Assembly (NCBI GenBank): GCA_902806565.1
Contig: CADCXA010000031.1
Coordinates: 1,798,001-1,862,000 of the forward strand
DNA length: 64,000 nt
Direction of reading: 5' to 3'
Origin: Hypoxylon rubiginosum
Lineage: Eukaryota > Ascomycota > Sordariomycetes > Xylariales > Hypoxylaceae
Both the position numbers and the translations under genes were made by a program. Positions 35,053 through 45,988 of this stretch are shown here, one piece after another; position 1 is the first letter of the stretch; each line of letters begins with the position of its first letter. The notes beneath the pieces are model-generated. The model was not told where the DNA came from and made no database searches. It saw nothing but the letters and a program-made list of their open reading frames with translations.

Positions 35053-36381
35053 TTAGACCTGGTTGCCTGGCTTTGTTGCATCATTCATCAACTCCAATTC
35101 ATATTGGCTCACCTGACTTCTGTCACTTGGTGCTTTAGATGCGCTCCCCTCCTCGGTTCCCAAGCGAACTTCGCTATCAGGCATCTTGACGAAACTGGAC
35201 GATTGGCCAGACCCCTTCAGATTAGAGCTCCATAACTTGCTGGTGAATGAGCCATCCTTGGCGAAGAGATGTGAAAGGATCGAGCGAAGTGTGGGACCGC
35301 AAGCCGCAATAATTCCAACTTGGACTTCAATTAAGTTCCAAACCGAAATGCCTGTGAGAATTACTAAGTGCTTGATGTCAGCAAAGGAGCTTTGGAGGGG
35401 CTTGGGGTATAATTGCAACTCACAAATGGCGTCTTCAGTATAGAGACCTAAGCTTGCGGTGATATAAATATATCCCTTAACGATTGACGCAGCAACGGAG
35501 CTGTGACCTGTTAGCGCTGAAGGGGCTTCATCAAAATTGGACTAAGACTTACAGAGCACCAATCATGAAGATCAACAACGTGAGAACTTTCCTGTGGGTG
35601 CTCATTTGCAAACCCAAAACCACTGGGATAGGGATAAGAAGTGTGATTAAATCTGTCGCAATATCTGTCCCCACCATTGCCCATCCACTGGGGATCGCAC
35701 TGCCACAATGATCCAAATACTCCTGTGGTTGGCCAAATAGAGCTGTGAGATGTGATCCGCATTCTAGGAGGCCCGAAAGAACGAAAGAAGTAGCCCACGC
35801 TGTGATGACGACCATCCAGACAATGAGCAGGCGGCGAAACTTGACCTGGGCAAAAAGATGCCAGTAAAGGAAGGTCACGGAGAGTTTGATTAAGCCGACA
35901 GCCGCAATGCCCAGAAGCAGGTAAGAAAGTTCTATCTTCAAGTTATTTAGTAAGAGGTCTATTGCGAAAACGTGAAAGTGCGCTGAACTGGGCTGTTCGC
36001 GGCAGAGATAACAAGAATCATGGGTCATTTTCTTACATGTTTAGCTTTATTTAATCTCCCTGTGACAGCCCTTGGGTCTTCAATCGTCGACCCTAGGGGG
36101 TACGCGAGGGCTTCGACTTTAACACCTGTAAATTATTAGTATCGTTTCTTGATATGTTAGTAGGTAGTTTAGTACGCGGGGTCATTACCATAGATCTCAA
36201 CGACAGTCATGCCAGTGCCAATGATGAAAGCTATTAAAATAAGCCAGTCACTAGTAAGAATGTGCTGCCCCTTCCATCGTCTAGAATAGAATCTTAATCC
36301 TACGCAAAATATTGCTAAGAGCTCTAAAACCACGGAGCCAGCGATCAAACCCGCGGGATCGTCATATCGAAATTTACCCAT
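35053..36381 (-). CDS. rhodopsin-like seven-helix fungal integral membrane protein (PF20684 type)
   Basis: Five exons: 36381-36189, 36125-36037, 35935-35553, 35500-35424, 35351-35053; 346 residues; introns 63, 101, 52 and 72 bp. Hydrophobic helices begin at residue 10 (GLIAGSVVLELLAIFCVGLR) and recur about seven times; family marks include the hydrophilic loop KVEALAYPLGS, GLIKLSVTFLYWHLF in helix 3, AWATSFVLSGLLEC, DIATDLITLLIPIPVV with the D-x-x-T/I-L-x-x-P-x-P pattern, and CISVWNLIEVQVGIIAACGPTLR. The C-terminal 80 residues are a polar cytosolic tail. These proteins are widespread in Pezizomycotina, often annotated integral membrane protein; some resemble Pth11-type sensors, but no CFEM domain is present. 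Role unknown. Confidence 0.87.
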
Positions 36382-37101
36382 GGCGAATGAATCAAGGATT
36401 GGTAAGGTTGTCGAACTCAGGATGGACTGACTGATGGTAGAGACGGCTCTCTATTAGTGGAAGTGGAAGTGGAAGTGGACTGGGTGGAATGCGCGAAATA
36501 GAAAAGGGATGACGAGCCGTCAACGGAGTCTAGTTGTACCCGGAAGTCCACTAAGAATAGCATGATAGCTGAGATGGATTTCGGTTGCCTACAGCCTGCC
36601 TACACTGAGCGCCTTCTTTGGAGTATGCATGAACACTGTCTCATATAAATGCGGGTATTCCGCGAACCCCAGAAATGTCGCATTTTGGCCCATAGGGCTG
36701 GCGTGTGTTGTACAATGGGGGCTAGAAAATTGCACACTGTACTGATGATTGGATGAGTGTAGGATGAGTACGACGCCATTGTGAGACCGTATGATCGTTT
36801 GACTTGTGTTGGCCTACTTCTACGTGATCATCTGTACCACGACATAGAGACAACAAATACTAGTTATATTTGTCTGCGACACTGAATGTGGCGCCGGCTT
36901 AGTAGTGTACGCCAAAACGCAACGACGGAATCTTTGAAGTGAGCAACCAAGCATATGTGCAGTTCTTATCAGTCCAAGAACACCTGCGGAAGATGTGTCT
37001 GACTTTCAGGTAGGATACAGGTAGCACAAGCCTCGTCGCGGGTTATTTCCAGATTACGAGGGCATGCCTCCGTAGCAATTTACATTGTCCTCCAAAGCTT
37101 G
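36382..37101. other. intergenic region
   Basis: 720 bp without a supported gene. A short GGAAGT hexamer repeat (about four units) lies at 36456-36478. Confidence 0.5.
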
Positions 37102-38985
37102 TTACACACCCAATTTCTCAGAAAGGGTGCTGATGTAGGTACATCGTTCGAGTAGCTTCTCTCGTTCAAGTTCCCGCTGTCTTGATCTGAAGCCTAGAGA
37201 CTCCATTTCTCCAACCTCTATACCATCCATTAACGGAATTTGCATGCTGCCTTCCCGCGAAGCAAAATTCGTAGCATCATCATATTTCCTAGCCAGAGAG
37301 CAGGCACCTGTCCCTAAGGGTCCGCCAATCAATTGGATATTCAATTCTGAAGGTCCTGACACAGAACGCTCATCGACGCTTGGGAATGACTCCGGCCACG
37401 GTATCAGGTCTCCGTTCTGAATGAAAATTGGAGTTCCAGTAGCAGCAAAGTTTATGAACGAGCCAGCAATTGACTCAGAAAGTCGTTGGTCAGCTTCGGT
37501 AACTCGACCTTCGGGAAACAAGCCATTGAAGATGTAATTCGTATCGCTCCCATGGCACACACCGATATATGGCATACCAGCAGCCTTGAGCATCGGGGTC
37601 AGCATGCTTTGGTTCAAGTCGTAGAGCCTGACGCCCGGATAGTTGACATCCAATGCTTTAGATTGTCTGGACATCTCATAGCCAAACTGGACTGAGGAAC
37701 ACGTGAATAGAATATCACGCAGGATGCGAGAAACGCGGAAGTAGTGAACAGGTGCAACAGGATCTGATTCGCCTCTTCGGGACTCGTAACTCTCAACCTC
37801 TTCCTCGAAGTCAGAAGCAGGATAATGAGAGAAGAGCTCTTCATAATCTGCATCGGTAAGAGCATGAGCGAAACCCTTGATTGGGGCCTTCATATCATCT
37901 TCCTTCTGGAACGTTGGGGCGAGACCAGCATTGGTAGCACCGTCATCTTGGGCCCAACCAAATACCATTGGGATGCCTTTGACAAACTTTCCAGTTTTGG
38001 ATAAAACAGACTGACGATCCGGAATGAAGTCACCGTCTACCGATGGAATGAAGGTAAAGAGACCAGCTGGCGGGTGGTTGTTTACCGAGTATTCCATCGC
38101 TGTCTCCGTCAATTTCTCCATGGGTACCTCCCTTAGACACTTCAGGATCTCCCCATCTCTCCCTCCGCACCCCAATGTTTTCGCAACAGCGAGTGTATGG
38201 ATCTCCGTCGCATCGCTAGTGATATTCAGAGCCGTGCCAGGTGGCCCCGACATTGCCCAGGCCTGGGTAAATGGGACGCCTCTCTCCCCTCCGTATGCCA
38301 TTGGATGAAGCGAGATAAAGGTACCCCCAGAACTTAAGCCAAACACGGTGACTCTTTTGGGATCACCGCCGAATGCCTTAATGTTATCTTTGACCCATTG
38401 AAACCCGGCTCGCTGGTCTCGCATTCCCACATTCAATGACTTCTGACTGTTTAATATGGGAAGTCGTGCAAAACCGAAGATAGTGAGACGATAATTGAGC
38501 GCGACATAGATGATAGGTTTCTGAAGTGACGTGGAAAGAGTGATCAAGTTGTCGGGGTCGAAATGAGGATCGTATGCGGTGCCTTTGACTACCCCACCAC
38601 CGTGAAGCCAAATCACCACAGGAAGACTATCCTTCGCAGTTGTCCCTGCAGGTCTTGCGATTCGGAGGTTTAAGCAATCTTCACTGATATCTGGGGTCTC
38701 GTCGAAGAACGGAGGTATGCCGGCTTTGGACTGTGGGCATGCTGAGCCAGGTGCTGTAGCGTCAATCTCACTACCTTCTACTGGCGTATACAGTTCTGGA
38801 GGAGAGAATCGTCGCTCCCCTGAAGTATCGTGAGCAAACTTGATGTTCTGGAAGTGCTCTACAGGGCCTTGTGTCGTGCCGTGATACGTAACTTTACTCC
38901 CCTCAAATTTGACGATGGGCTCTGCAGCAACAACGCAACCAATGGCCAAAGTGAGCCAGGTTGCCCGGAAGAGGGTCAGACTCAT
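37102..38985 (-). CDS. secreted type-B carboxylesterase/lipase
   Basis: Single exon, ATG at 38985 chosen because it opens a signal peptide (LFRATWLTLAIGCVVAA); 627 residues. Alpha/beta-hydrolase of the cholinesterase-like type: SEDCLNLRIARP, VVIWLHGGGVVKG (oxyanion hole), NVGMRDQRAGFQWVKDNI, VFGLSSGG (nucleophile elbow), and CHGSDTNYIFNG carrying the likely catalytic His. The elbow reads G-L-S-S-G instead of the common G-E-S-A-G, but the Ser position is kept. The acid is probably in the GWAQDDGATN segment. Cleaves ester bonds outside the cell or in the secretory path; substrate unknown. No intron, unlike most neighbours. Confidence 0.92.
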   Translation of the reverse strand: MSLTLFRATWLTLAIGCVVAAEPIVKFEGSKVTYHGTTQGPVEHFQNIKFAHDTSGERRFSPPELYTPVEGSEIDATAPGSACPQSKAGIPPFFDETPDISEDCLNLRIARPAGTTAKDSLPVVIWLHGGGVVKGTAYDPHFDPDNLITLSTSLQKPIIYVALNYRLTIFGFARLPILNSQKSLNVGMRDQRAGFQWVKDNIKAFGGDPKRVTVFGLSSGGTFISLHPMAYGGERGVPFTQAWAMSGPPGTALNITSDATEIHTLAVAKTLGCGGRDGEILKCLREVPMEKLTETAMEYSVNNHPPAGLFTFIPSVDGDFIPDRQSVLSKTGKFVKGIPMVFGWAQDDGATNAGLAPTFQKEDDMKAPIKGFAHALTDADYEELFSHYPASDFEEEVESYESRRGESDPVAPVHYFRVSRILRDILFTCSSVQFGYEMSRQSKALDVNYPGVRLYDLNQSMLTPMLKAAGMPYIGVCHGSDTNYIFNGLFPEGRVTEADQRLSESIAGSFINFAATGTPIFIQNGDLIPWPESFPSVDERSVSGPSELNIQLIGGPLGTGACSLARKYDDATNFASREGSMQIPLMDGIEVGEMESLGFRSRQRELEREKLLERCTYISTLSEKLGV

Positions 38986-39574
38986 TCTGTATACGAACAA
39001 GTCGCTGTGATGAATGTAAAAGCGTGGCTCTGGTGGTTTCCAGTAGGCGTAGAGAGTACAAGAATTGTGGTTTGCTCACAACGAGTAGAGGAGTCCTAGA
39101 GAACCAAGTCGAGTTTCGGACAAGACGGCCTAATCTTCTGGGTCAAAGCTCAAAGGGATCACAGTGTTGACTGCAGGCTGGCTGTGTAACACATCTTCGC
39201 AGGTCTCCAAGAACAGGGATTAGCACGGTGCATTTATCAAAGGACACGGCCCTATCGTATATCTGAGTAGGTACCTGAGTATACAAAATAAAGGATGATA
39301 AATTCTTATCCCTGACTTGGCAAGATACCTACCTAACATAAGGTACTAAGGTATTCTACTAGGTACCCGACTAGGTTACTAACCCAGGAGCGCGGTGTAG
39401 AGTTTATATCATATTGAAAATGCTTAAATCCCATGCATGTGTTGGAGCTAAGGCTTTAGACATACGGCAGTCAAATATCCTGACGCTGATCATCCGTGAC
39501 CGGCATACTCCCTTAACTTGGTTTCAACCCTACCCTGAGCCATGTGTTACCCCAATCGTCCAGATCATCCAAAG
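38986..39574. other. intergenic region with TACCTAGG-type motifs
   Basis: Upstream of the carboxylesterase; dense TAGGTACC-like units at 39272-39365. No gene recognised. Confidence 0.5.
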
Positions 39575-39816
39575 CTAGATGTCGCAGTTATCGATCCCCA
39601 AACCGATTACGTCTCGCTCCGCTGTCTCTCTCTTGAGAACGCAAAGATCTGTGTCGAACTCGGTCGAGCCATCTCGCCTTTGTAGCCGGGAAGCTTCTTT
39701 GGACATATTAATACTCTTGCCGTAAGCATAGGTGGAATTGAGTTACCTAGGATGGGCATGGCGTTCACCGACGTGGTGGACGTCAAGAAGAGGATCATGA
39801 TTGTAACCAACTTCAT
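39575..39816 (-). CDS. small secreted peptide with dibasic (Kex2-type) sites
   Basis: ATG at 39816; exon 1 39816-39747, 50-bp intron (GTAACT donor, CTTAC possible branch, AAAG acceptor), exon 2 39696-39575; 63 residues. Residues 1-19 are a good signal peptide (MKLVTIMILFLTSTTSVNA). The spliced mature part has RR near residues 30-31 and KR near 45-46, two cysteines, and ends DNCDI. Without splicing the frame also stays open, to 39607 (69 residues), but with a less secreted-protein-like tail; the intron model is inference. No known family. It lies divergently 800 bp from the UstYa gene and could be its precursor partner, though it lacks the repeated cores usual in such precursors. Confidence 0.45.
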
Positions 39817-40615
39817 GCTGAGATATTTTGGCAATAGGTATTTATCAATTAGGTAGGTACCTAGGTAGGCCACTAAGTTGAACGTCGGAAAGTGTTAATG
39901 CAAAATAGGGGCCCGACGATGGACTCAATTTTGAGGTATCTGAACATTGCTAAGTGGGAAGAGCATCATGATATATTGTCTCTTACCTACTAGTCACTCT
40001 CTCACATATTCTATATTCTATCTTTTCTCTTCAATGGATGTGGCTTGCTGCTGGATGTCAGCACGACACCATCTCCTCGGCCATTCTTGCTAAGGATCAT
40101 CAGATCTTTTCCCATAAAGTCCATATTATCTACAGGAATGCATGTGCGTCATACCATGACAACACACGGGTGTAACCACGTTTGATCAGAGTTCTTGGTC
40201 GCCGAAAGGCAACTACAGTCCGGTGTGGTGGCTTTACTCCAAGTCTTACGCCCATAGGCGAGGAGCCGCGATCACCCGCATCCATCTCTGCAAGCCTCTG
40301 CAAGCCTCACTGTCATTATCTTCTTACCTCTCCTTGCTTTTCTATTCATGCCGTGCTTACCAAACTCCTAGTAGGACTTAGGATGCTCGAGAGCCGGCTC
40401 CTAGGACGGCAACTCAAGTGAGCACACCATCATTTATGAGAACATAGGGTAGCAGACCATCCCCACCCAGCTATCATCTATAAGCGAGGTCTGACTTAGC
40501 TCACCACAATTTCCTTCACATTCCCTTAGACCATCACCTCGTCGGCATTTACTTCCAGTCGCGGAACTCCTAGCCTTACTCTCCAACATAGGTAGCCATC
40601 AATACCTCTTCGACA
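39817..40615. other. divergent intergenic region
   Basis: Between the small secreted peptide candidate and the UstYa gene. Contains a GTAGGTACCTAGGTAGG motif at 39852-39868 and a ten-base direct duplication at about 40287-40306. No further gene recognised. Confidence 0.5.
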
Positions 40616-41614
40616 ATGCCACTCCTCGCCGACAAACGTCCTCGCTATACCCCCGTTGATTGCTACGACGAAGGCGTAGATACGAAGTCTACGGACTCGG
40701 AACCCAACTTTGTCTGGCGACGGAGGTTTTATATCCTCCTCGCCTTTTCGATATCTATCATATTGCTCGTAGTCGGTGCTGTCGCATACAGACTGAGCAG
40801 ATTGACCTGCCCATCACTAACGCCTGGGGCTGAGATGCCATATTGTAAGGGAATTCGCCTCTTAAATGCCCAGGTTTATGTAACACTAATCATATAGTAG
40901 CACCGGCGCCGTTGAAATATGTCAACAAATACTTTACGGGCGACCCCGACACACCAAAGTTTATGGGACAGCCAAGACCAGAGTTAGATCAGGCATGGCA
41001 TGACTTGCTAACTGGGACCTTGATTCGATATACTAGGGAAGAGCTATTGCAAGCTGGCAATGCAACTTCTGTGAAACATAAGGATGGTGGATATGTGGGT
41101 GGCTTTGGTATATCGCACTCATTGCATTGTCTGGTACGCATTATTCATATTGGCTATCTACTATCTGTTGGAAATGCTGTATCCACTCCTTATTCTGAAT
41201 GTATTGCACTCGCATTGGGTTTCTTGGGATAACCCATTTGCTCCAGACCTTACATAGTTTTACGGCCTGTTCAATGCTTGGCCTGTCGCTAACCGTGTCG
41301 ATTAGAAACGACTCAAGCAATACCTTCATCCCGACTACTATTATAGCCACGAAGACCAGAATTGGGACGAGCTATACTCTCATGTAGATCATTGCCTTGA
41401 ATCGATACGCCAGGAATTACTGTGCAACGCCGACGTAAATGTGTACACACTGAAATGGACGCCACACAGCAGGTTCAAGCCAACTGTGAAGGTTCCTCAA
41501 CCGCACGCCTGTGTGGACTGGAAGGCATTGCATGGATGGATGCAAGGAAGAGCATCTAGGCTAGAAGATATGGTTGGACCGCCGGAGAGCCTCTATGAAG
41601 GGAAAGGACCATAA
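40616..41614 (+). CDS. UstYa-family (DUF3328) oxidase-like membrane protein
   Basis: Exons 40616-40844, 40901-41133, 41306-41614; 256 residues; introns 56 and 172 bp. An N-terminal cytosolic stretch of about 38 residues precedes one transmembrane helix (FYILLAFSISIILLVVGAVA). The lumenal part shows the family signature: two HxxHC motifs, HSLHC at the end of exon 2 and HVDHC in exon 3 (after LHPDYYYSHEDQNW). Family members act in ribosomally made peptide pathways (ustiloxin, phomopsin, asperipin) in oxidative cyclisation, and elsewhere as halogenases or oxidases in other fungal pathways. The second intron is two to three times longer than others in this window. No tyrosinase or second UstYa is nearby, so pathway assignment is open. 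Confidence 0.88.
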
Positions 41615-41818
41615 GCTCTACCATCCTCTGGGTGAAATTAAATTTGAGGACTACGCCTTGGTAGAACTATCTTTTTACCTACTACCAAGGCCTGTAGCTA
41701 CCTATGTAGAAATTACATTAGAAGGACGATGTTGATGATTCATAAGTGTTGGCCAGCAGTTGAAGTGCGTAGTTCTTATTCCTAGCCAGAGACAACCTGA
41801 AATGGTAGACGAAATGCG

Positions 41819-43039
41819 TTACCAGTGAGGTAATGCATCTGCTACCTCAAAATTTTTATATACAGCAACTGGCATTTCCCTTAAACCAATCAGGCTTTCA
41901 ATGATGATATAGAATCTCGCCAGTGAGATGAAAAGTACCAAAGTGATCCGTAACGCGACCTTCCATGCCACTGCGCGGTCTTTCGTCCCAGCTTTTACTC
42001 GATCGGCAGTAATCGGTTTCTCACGCTCGAGGACCCAAGAGAAAATTCCAAGAGCTATCGCCGCCAAGCTTGAAACCTTCCACAACAATGCCTCTGTCGT
42101 AGTCGGGAACGTGAAGTACCATCCTATTAAGTGAAATGCCGTATATGCTACATTAAAACACAATATCAAGACCGCGTAGCGTCTGTCCATAGAATTGATG
42201 CGGTCGTTTGGGAAGTGCCGCAGAGGCAAATCGGTTTTAGTAGAGGATTTGCTGGAGAAGCGCATTATGTCATAAATGCAGCTAAATGAGTCCTTTCCAG
42301 CGGCATCAATGTATGAATGTCGATAGGGTTGAATGGGAATTCCGCCAGCTTCGAGTAAGAGTTGATTGCTTGGGAAGTCTGCAACAAGCACGATACCCTT
42401 TTGTACGTCGCTTGGTTTGTGAAGCCAGCATAGAAAGGTGCCAAGTGTGCAGAAGACGATCGAACAAGCTGATAGTTCTAAGGTCGACGTTGGAAGTCGC
42501 AGAATAGCACGACCAATTAGTTGGATGATTAACCAACCAGCTTGCAATATTGTGAGAAACCTGGTGAGTGTGTCTGCTTTTGATTTATCCCAAATTTCCT
42601 CCTCTGTAATGGCAGGAAACTCCACTAGGTTCTTTCTGACAAGATTGAAAAGCTGATAACTGTTGACTACGAAGGGGTCGTCGTCATTCGGTTGTAGTAG
42701 TATGCCGCCCATGTCCGCAAAAAAGCCATGTCTGAGAGTCCAATTCATATGTCCGAGGTTGTGAAATCGCTTCAGCGATCGCCGCGCGGAGGCGTATTGG
42801 CCAATGGCCACGGCAAACACCAGCTCGGGATAGAGGATAGCTAGAAGCATCCATTTTAATCTTGTGTAGAGATGTCTGCGCTTGCTGTCGCTAGGGCTCG
42901 GAATGTTTAAGCAAATTGCTGTCCAGGTGCACAAGAATATTGTGAAAATGGATGACCAAACAATATCAATCGTACCTCTTTGATTTGGTCCCGAAACCCA
43001 TCCAGTAACCCTCATCGAGGTACCAGAAACATCACCCAT
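41819..43039 (-). CDS. fungal multi-spanning membrane protein of unknown function
   Basis: Single exon of 406 residues. Starts near GWVSGPNQRGTIDIVWSSIF and FLCTWTAICLNIPSP, the typical opening of a fungus-restricted membrane family, followed by EEEIWDKSKAD, LQAGWLIIQLIGRAI and a set of hydrophobic helices through the C-terminus; about seven to eight membrane segments are visible. No enzyme motif. Such genes are common in accessory regions and next to specialised-metabolite genes, but no function is established. Convergent with the UstYa gene (204-bp gap). Confidence 0.88.
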   Translation of the reverse strand: MGDVSGTSMRVTGWVSGPNQRGTIDIVWSSIFTIFLCTWTAICLNIPSPSDSKRRHLYTRLKWMLLAILYPELVFAVAIGQYASARRSLKRFHNLGHMNWTLRHGFFADMGGILLQPNDDDPFVVNSYQLFNLVRKNLVEFPAITEEEIWDKSKADTLTRFLTILQAGWLIIQLIGRAILRLPTSTLELSACSIVFCTLGTFLCWLHKPSDVQKGIVLVADFPSNQLLLEAGGIPIQPYRHSYIDAAGKDSFSCIYDIMRFSSKSSTKTDLPLRHFPNDRINSMDRRYAVLILCFNVAYTAFHLIGWYFTFPTTTEALLWKVSSLAAIALGIFSWVLEREKPITADRVKAGTKDRAVAWKVALRITLVLFISLARFYIIIESLIGLREMPVAVYKNFEVADALPHW

Positions 43040-43624
43040 TTGACAATGTTCTTGGAGACTTCAATGAGAAATATCTACGGAGAATGCGACGTCTAAGTAT
43101 GGGGTCCGAGCTAATCCATATATATCAACACCGCTGATAGATGGGGGCCAGAGGATCTGAGACCCTGAATGGGGAGCTGAGAGCTGACGGAATGCCAACT
43201 TTAGCGTACGTAGATATTTTTCGCGCCCTGTAGTATGACGTTGCAGCCATAGGATTTTCATGCATGACAGCCTTGGCATATGATCGCGCACCGCTGCTAT
43301 AGGTATCATAAACTTGCTACCCCTAAGTACCGGTCTCGCGTTTCTATCAGACTAAGACAGCCAACACCAGATGAACTCATTGGGGCCACTCCTTATAACG
43401 TCTTGCGAATCGGGCATGGAAGAAAATTGAAACTTTGCGACCTCTAACGCCGGTCAATGCTTGATAGGAACTCAATCAACTATCCTGTTGAAGGTCGGAA
43501 ACTTATAGGCAACTGCCATCCCCTTAACCACAAGTTTGATAATATATGGCAAAGAGTTCAAGGAGCTTCACTGGAAATGGTACTTCTCGTTGTACTAGTC
43601 CATTTTCATCTTCTTAATCCAGGT
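43040..43624. other. intergenic region
   Basis: Upstream of the membrane protein and downstream of the dioxygenase gene; no gene recognised. Frames on the plus strand that run from here to 43969 are antisense to the dioxygenase exon. Confidence 0.5.
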
Positions 43625-44740
43625 CTAACTTCCTACAGACTGAACCAATATTTCCTCTTTGTTCTCTCCGTAGCTCTCCCCGTACCTCTTGCGCAGGTGC
43701 GCCTCTACTGTCACAGGCGGATGCAGAGGTGTCTCCCCAGCTTCGATGCACGTTGGAATGCACTCGATAACTTGGTCGAGCAAGCCCTCGTTGAAGAAAA
43801 CCACGCTATACCTATCCTTGCACGAAACGGGGGAGATGACTCGGTGCAATGTCGACATGTACCGACCATTCGTCCACTGTTCCATCATGTCGCCGATGTT
43901 GACGATATACGCATCTTTGACATACGGGACAGGGTTCCACGTAGTACTAGGCCGATGAAAAACCTCTAAGCCACCGACTGGTAACATGTCAGCGTAGAAG
44001 TGAGCAAGGTAATGTGAAGTCCTTACTGTCGTCTTGTAGTAGCAGCGTCATAGCACCGAAGTCAGTGTGAGCACCTGTTCCGCGCGACTTCTTGGCCATC
44101 TCCACGCTAGCGCGAGGGTATCTATGTGCACGACACATCGAGATAGCTGCGATAAAAAGGTCAACATCCGTTATTCAGAACTCAATAAAGGAGAAGTCGG
44201 TTTCTAACAATCTCGGCTATCTACGAAAGCGTCGAAATAGTATTCGTCGTCGAGACCAAGGCTCAATGAAAGAAGACGAAACATCTTGACACTTAGACTT
44301 CGCATAGCAGCGAAATATTCTTCCATCGTGGATCGAAATGCGGGGCAATGGCTCTCCTCGGGCCATAGATTTGGGCCTTGGAGAAATCGTCCGGACGGCA
44401 GCTCAGGGCCGATCATGAAGCCCTCTTTCTGGTCTTGAAAGTCGCCCTCCATGATCTCAGTTCCGATGGCCTCGTACCCTCGCGCGCCATTCACAGATAA
44501 GCCGCGGTGCAACGCCGATTTGGTGGTTGAGGGTAAGGCGTAGAATTGTGCGACTTTGTCGAACAGGCGAGTCCGTAGCTCAGCTGGGACATCGTGTCCG
44601 ATTATTTGGAAGAAACCGGGAGCGCGACATGCGGCGCTCAACTCTTCTACGATCTTGGTCGTCCGAGACAGATCGCCACTGATATAACCAGAAATATCTA
44701 TCACGGGAATGGTAACACTTGGTACTTGGTCGATAGCCAT
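43625..44740 (-). CDS. 2-oxoglutarate/Fe(II)-dependent dioxygenase (isopenicillin N synthase-like)
   Basis: Exons 44740-44209, 44146-44027, 43977-43625; 334 residues; introns 62 and 49 bp. N-terminal DIOX_N domain (IPVIDISGYISGD, GFFQIIGHDVP, GYEAIGTEIMEGD). The jelly-roll iron site is complete across exons: HTD in GAHTDFGAMTLLLQDD, the distal His in YMSTLHRV, and Arg-Tyr-Ser as DRYSVVFF for 2-oxoglutarate. The first intron's donor is the unusual GTTAGA; it is chosen because it alone gives matching phase and continuous family sequence (ISMCRAHRYP). ATG 44740 opens the conserved domain. Members hydroxylate, desaturate or cyclise small molecules; substrate unknown. Last gene before the AT-rich desert. 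Confidence 0.9.
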
Positions 44741-45988
44741 TTCGAGGCCAATTTTTTGTTGGCCGTACAATCGCCCATTCTACATCTACAAGCTCAAGTC
44801 GTAATCTTTCGGGCTATAGCGTTATCTTTGTCGTTCTTGCTTAGTCAGAGCTACCCCTACATCTAGACCTAGCTCCGCCACACGATCCCGTCACGCCACA
44901 TCAGCCACCCCCTTGGCTCGTTTTGCTCTGGAGAGCGCTCAGGTGCCAATTTCCATTTCCAGCCTCATCGCTCGTGTTCTCTAGGTACTCCTACCAGGTC
45001 CCTAGTGCGTATTCTTGGTAACCTTCATAGATGCCGACCTGTTTATGCCTGAGCCGCGGAGTATCTAATTCACATAAGGCTTCCTTCCATCTTAGGCGCT
45101 GTGGCGCTTTGCTAGGCTGCAATACTGCAGACTAATTCTCAATCAACCTCTTATCCTCTTATATCTTATAGTGGCTTATTATATTGCTCTGATCCAGGTA
45201 GTCCCTGTATATATATTCCTATTCACCGTATGGCTCGGAGGGTCCGGCAATCCCCTAGGTGCATATGACCGTGTGACACGATCATCTGTAGAATCCTCGT
45301 GATCGCTTGCTTGCATGCTGCAAGCTTCCGGCTTATTGTCTTGCAGCCAACTGCTCTGTAATAACTTGAAGTTGCCGTGTTAGCTTGAGAAGCCGCCGAA
45401 GCTGGAGGCTAAGCAATCCGGACAAGATCACTGTGTATTTGGTTGATGAATTAATATGATGCACCCTGACGCTAAGTTTGGTTTCCACGCTGGAATTGAC
45501 TCACGTTCTGAAGGATCGTGTCAATCCAGAAATGTTGTTGTCCTGGGCTAGGTAAGGAAAAAACTTTCGTTCAGACATTGTTGACCTCCTAGGGGCGGAA
45601 ACTCGTAGATATCTCTGTACGATTGAACAGTTGAGAAGCTAAGTTCATTATGAGAGGCAGGGATAACGGAACCTTGGGAAACTATGGGTTAGTTATGCCT
45701 GTAGTCTCTATCTTATTCGTAGTAGGAAGAGGTTTGTAATCCTTGTCGTGCTGCTTTCGCATGTTCTGAGGCTGGTGCCCACACATCGTATGCCACATCT
45801 CCACAACTATTGCTTGCATTAGGTAACTTGAGGCTCTCTATATCATAATTATCCCAATAGCATTGTGTAGGTGCGGCTGTGCGGAATAATCTCTAATCAG
45901 GACTCCGGCAGACTCGTGAATGCCTTCACATACATTAGGTCTGACAATGTCAAAATCATGTTAATAATGATAATAATTGTTTAGAAGA
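44741..45988. other. intergenic region of ordinary composition
   Basis: 1.25 kb with no supported gene on either strand; composition is normal up to 45988, where the AT-rich block begins. Confidence 0.5.

Noticed and set aside
43457..43969. 170-codon plus-strand open frame
   Set aside because: Antisense to the third exon of the dioxygenase, whose iron-binding motifs are unambiguous on the other strand.
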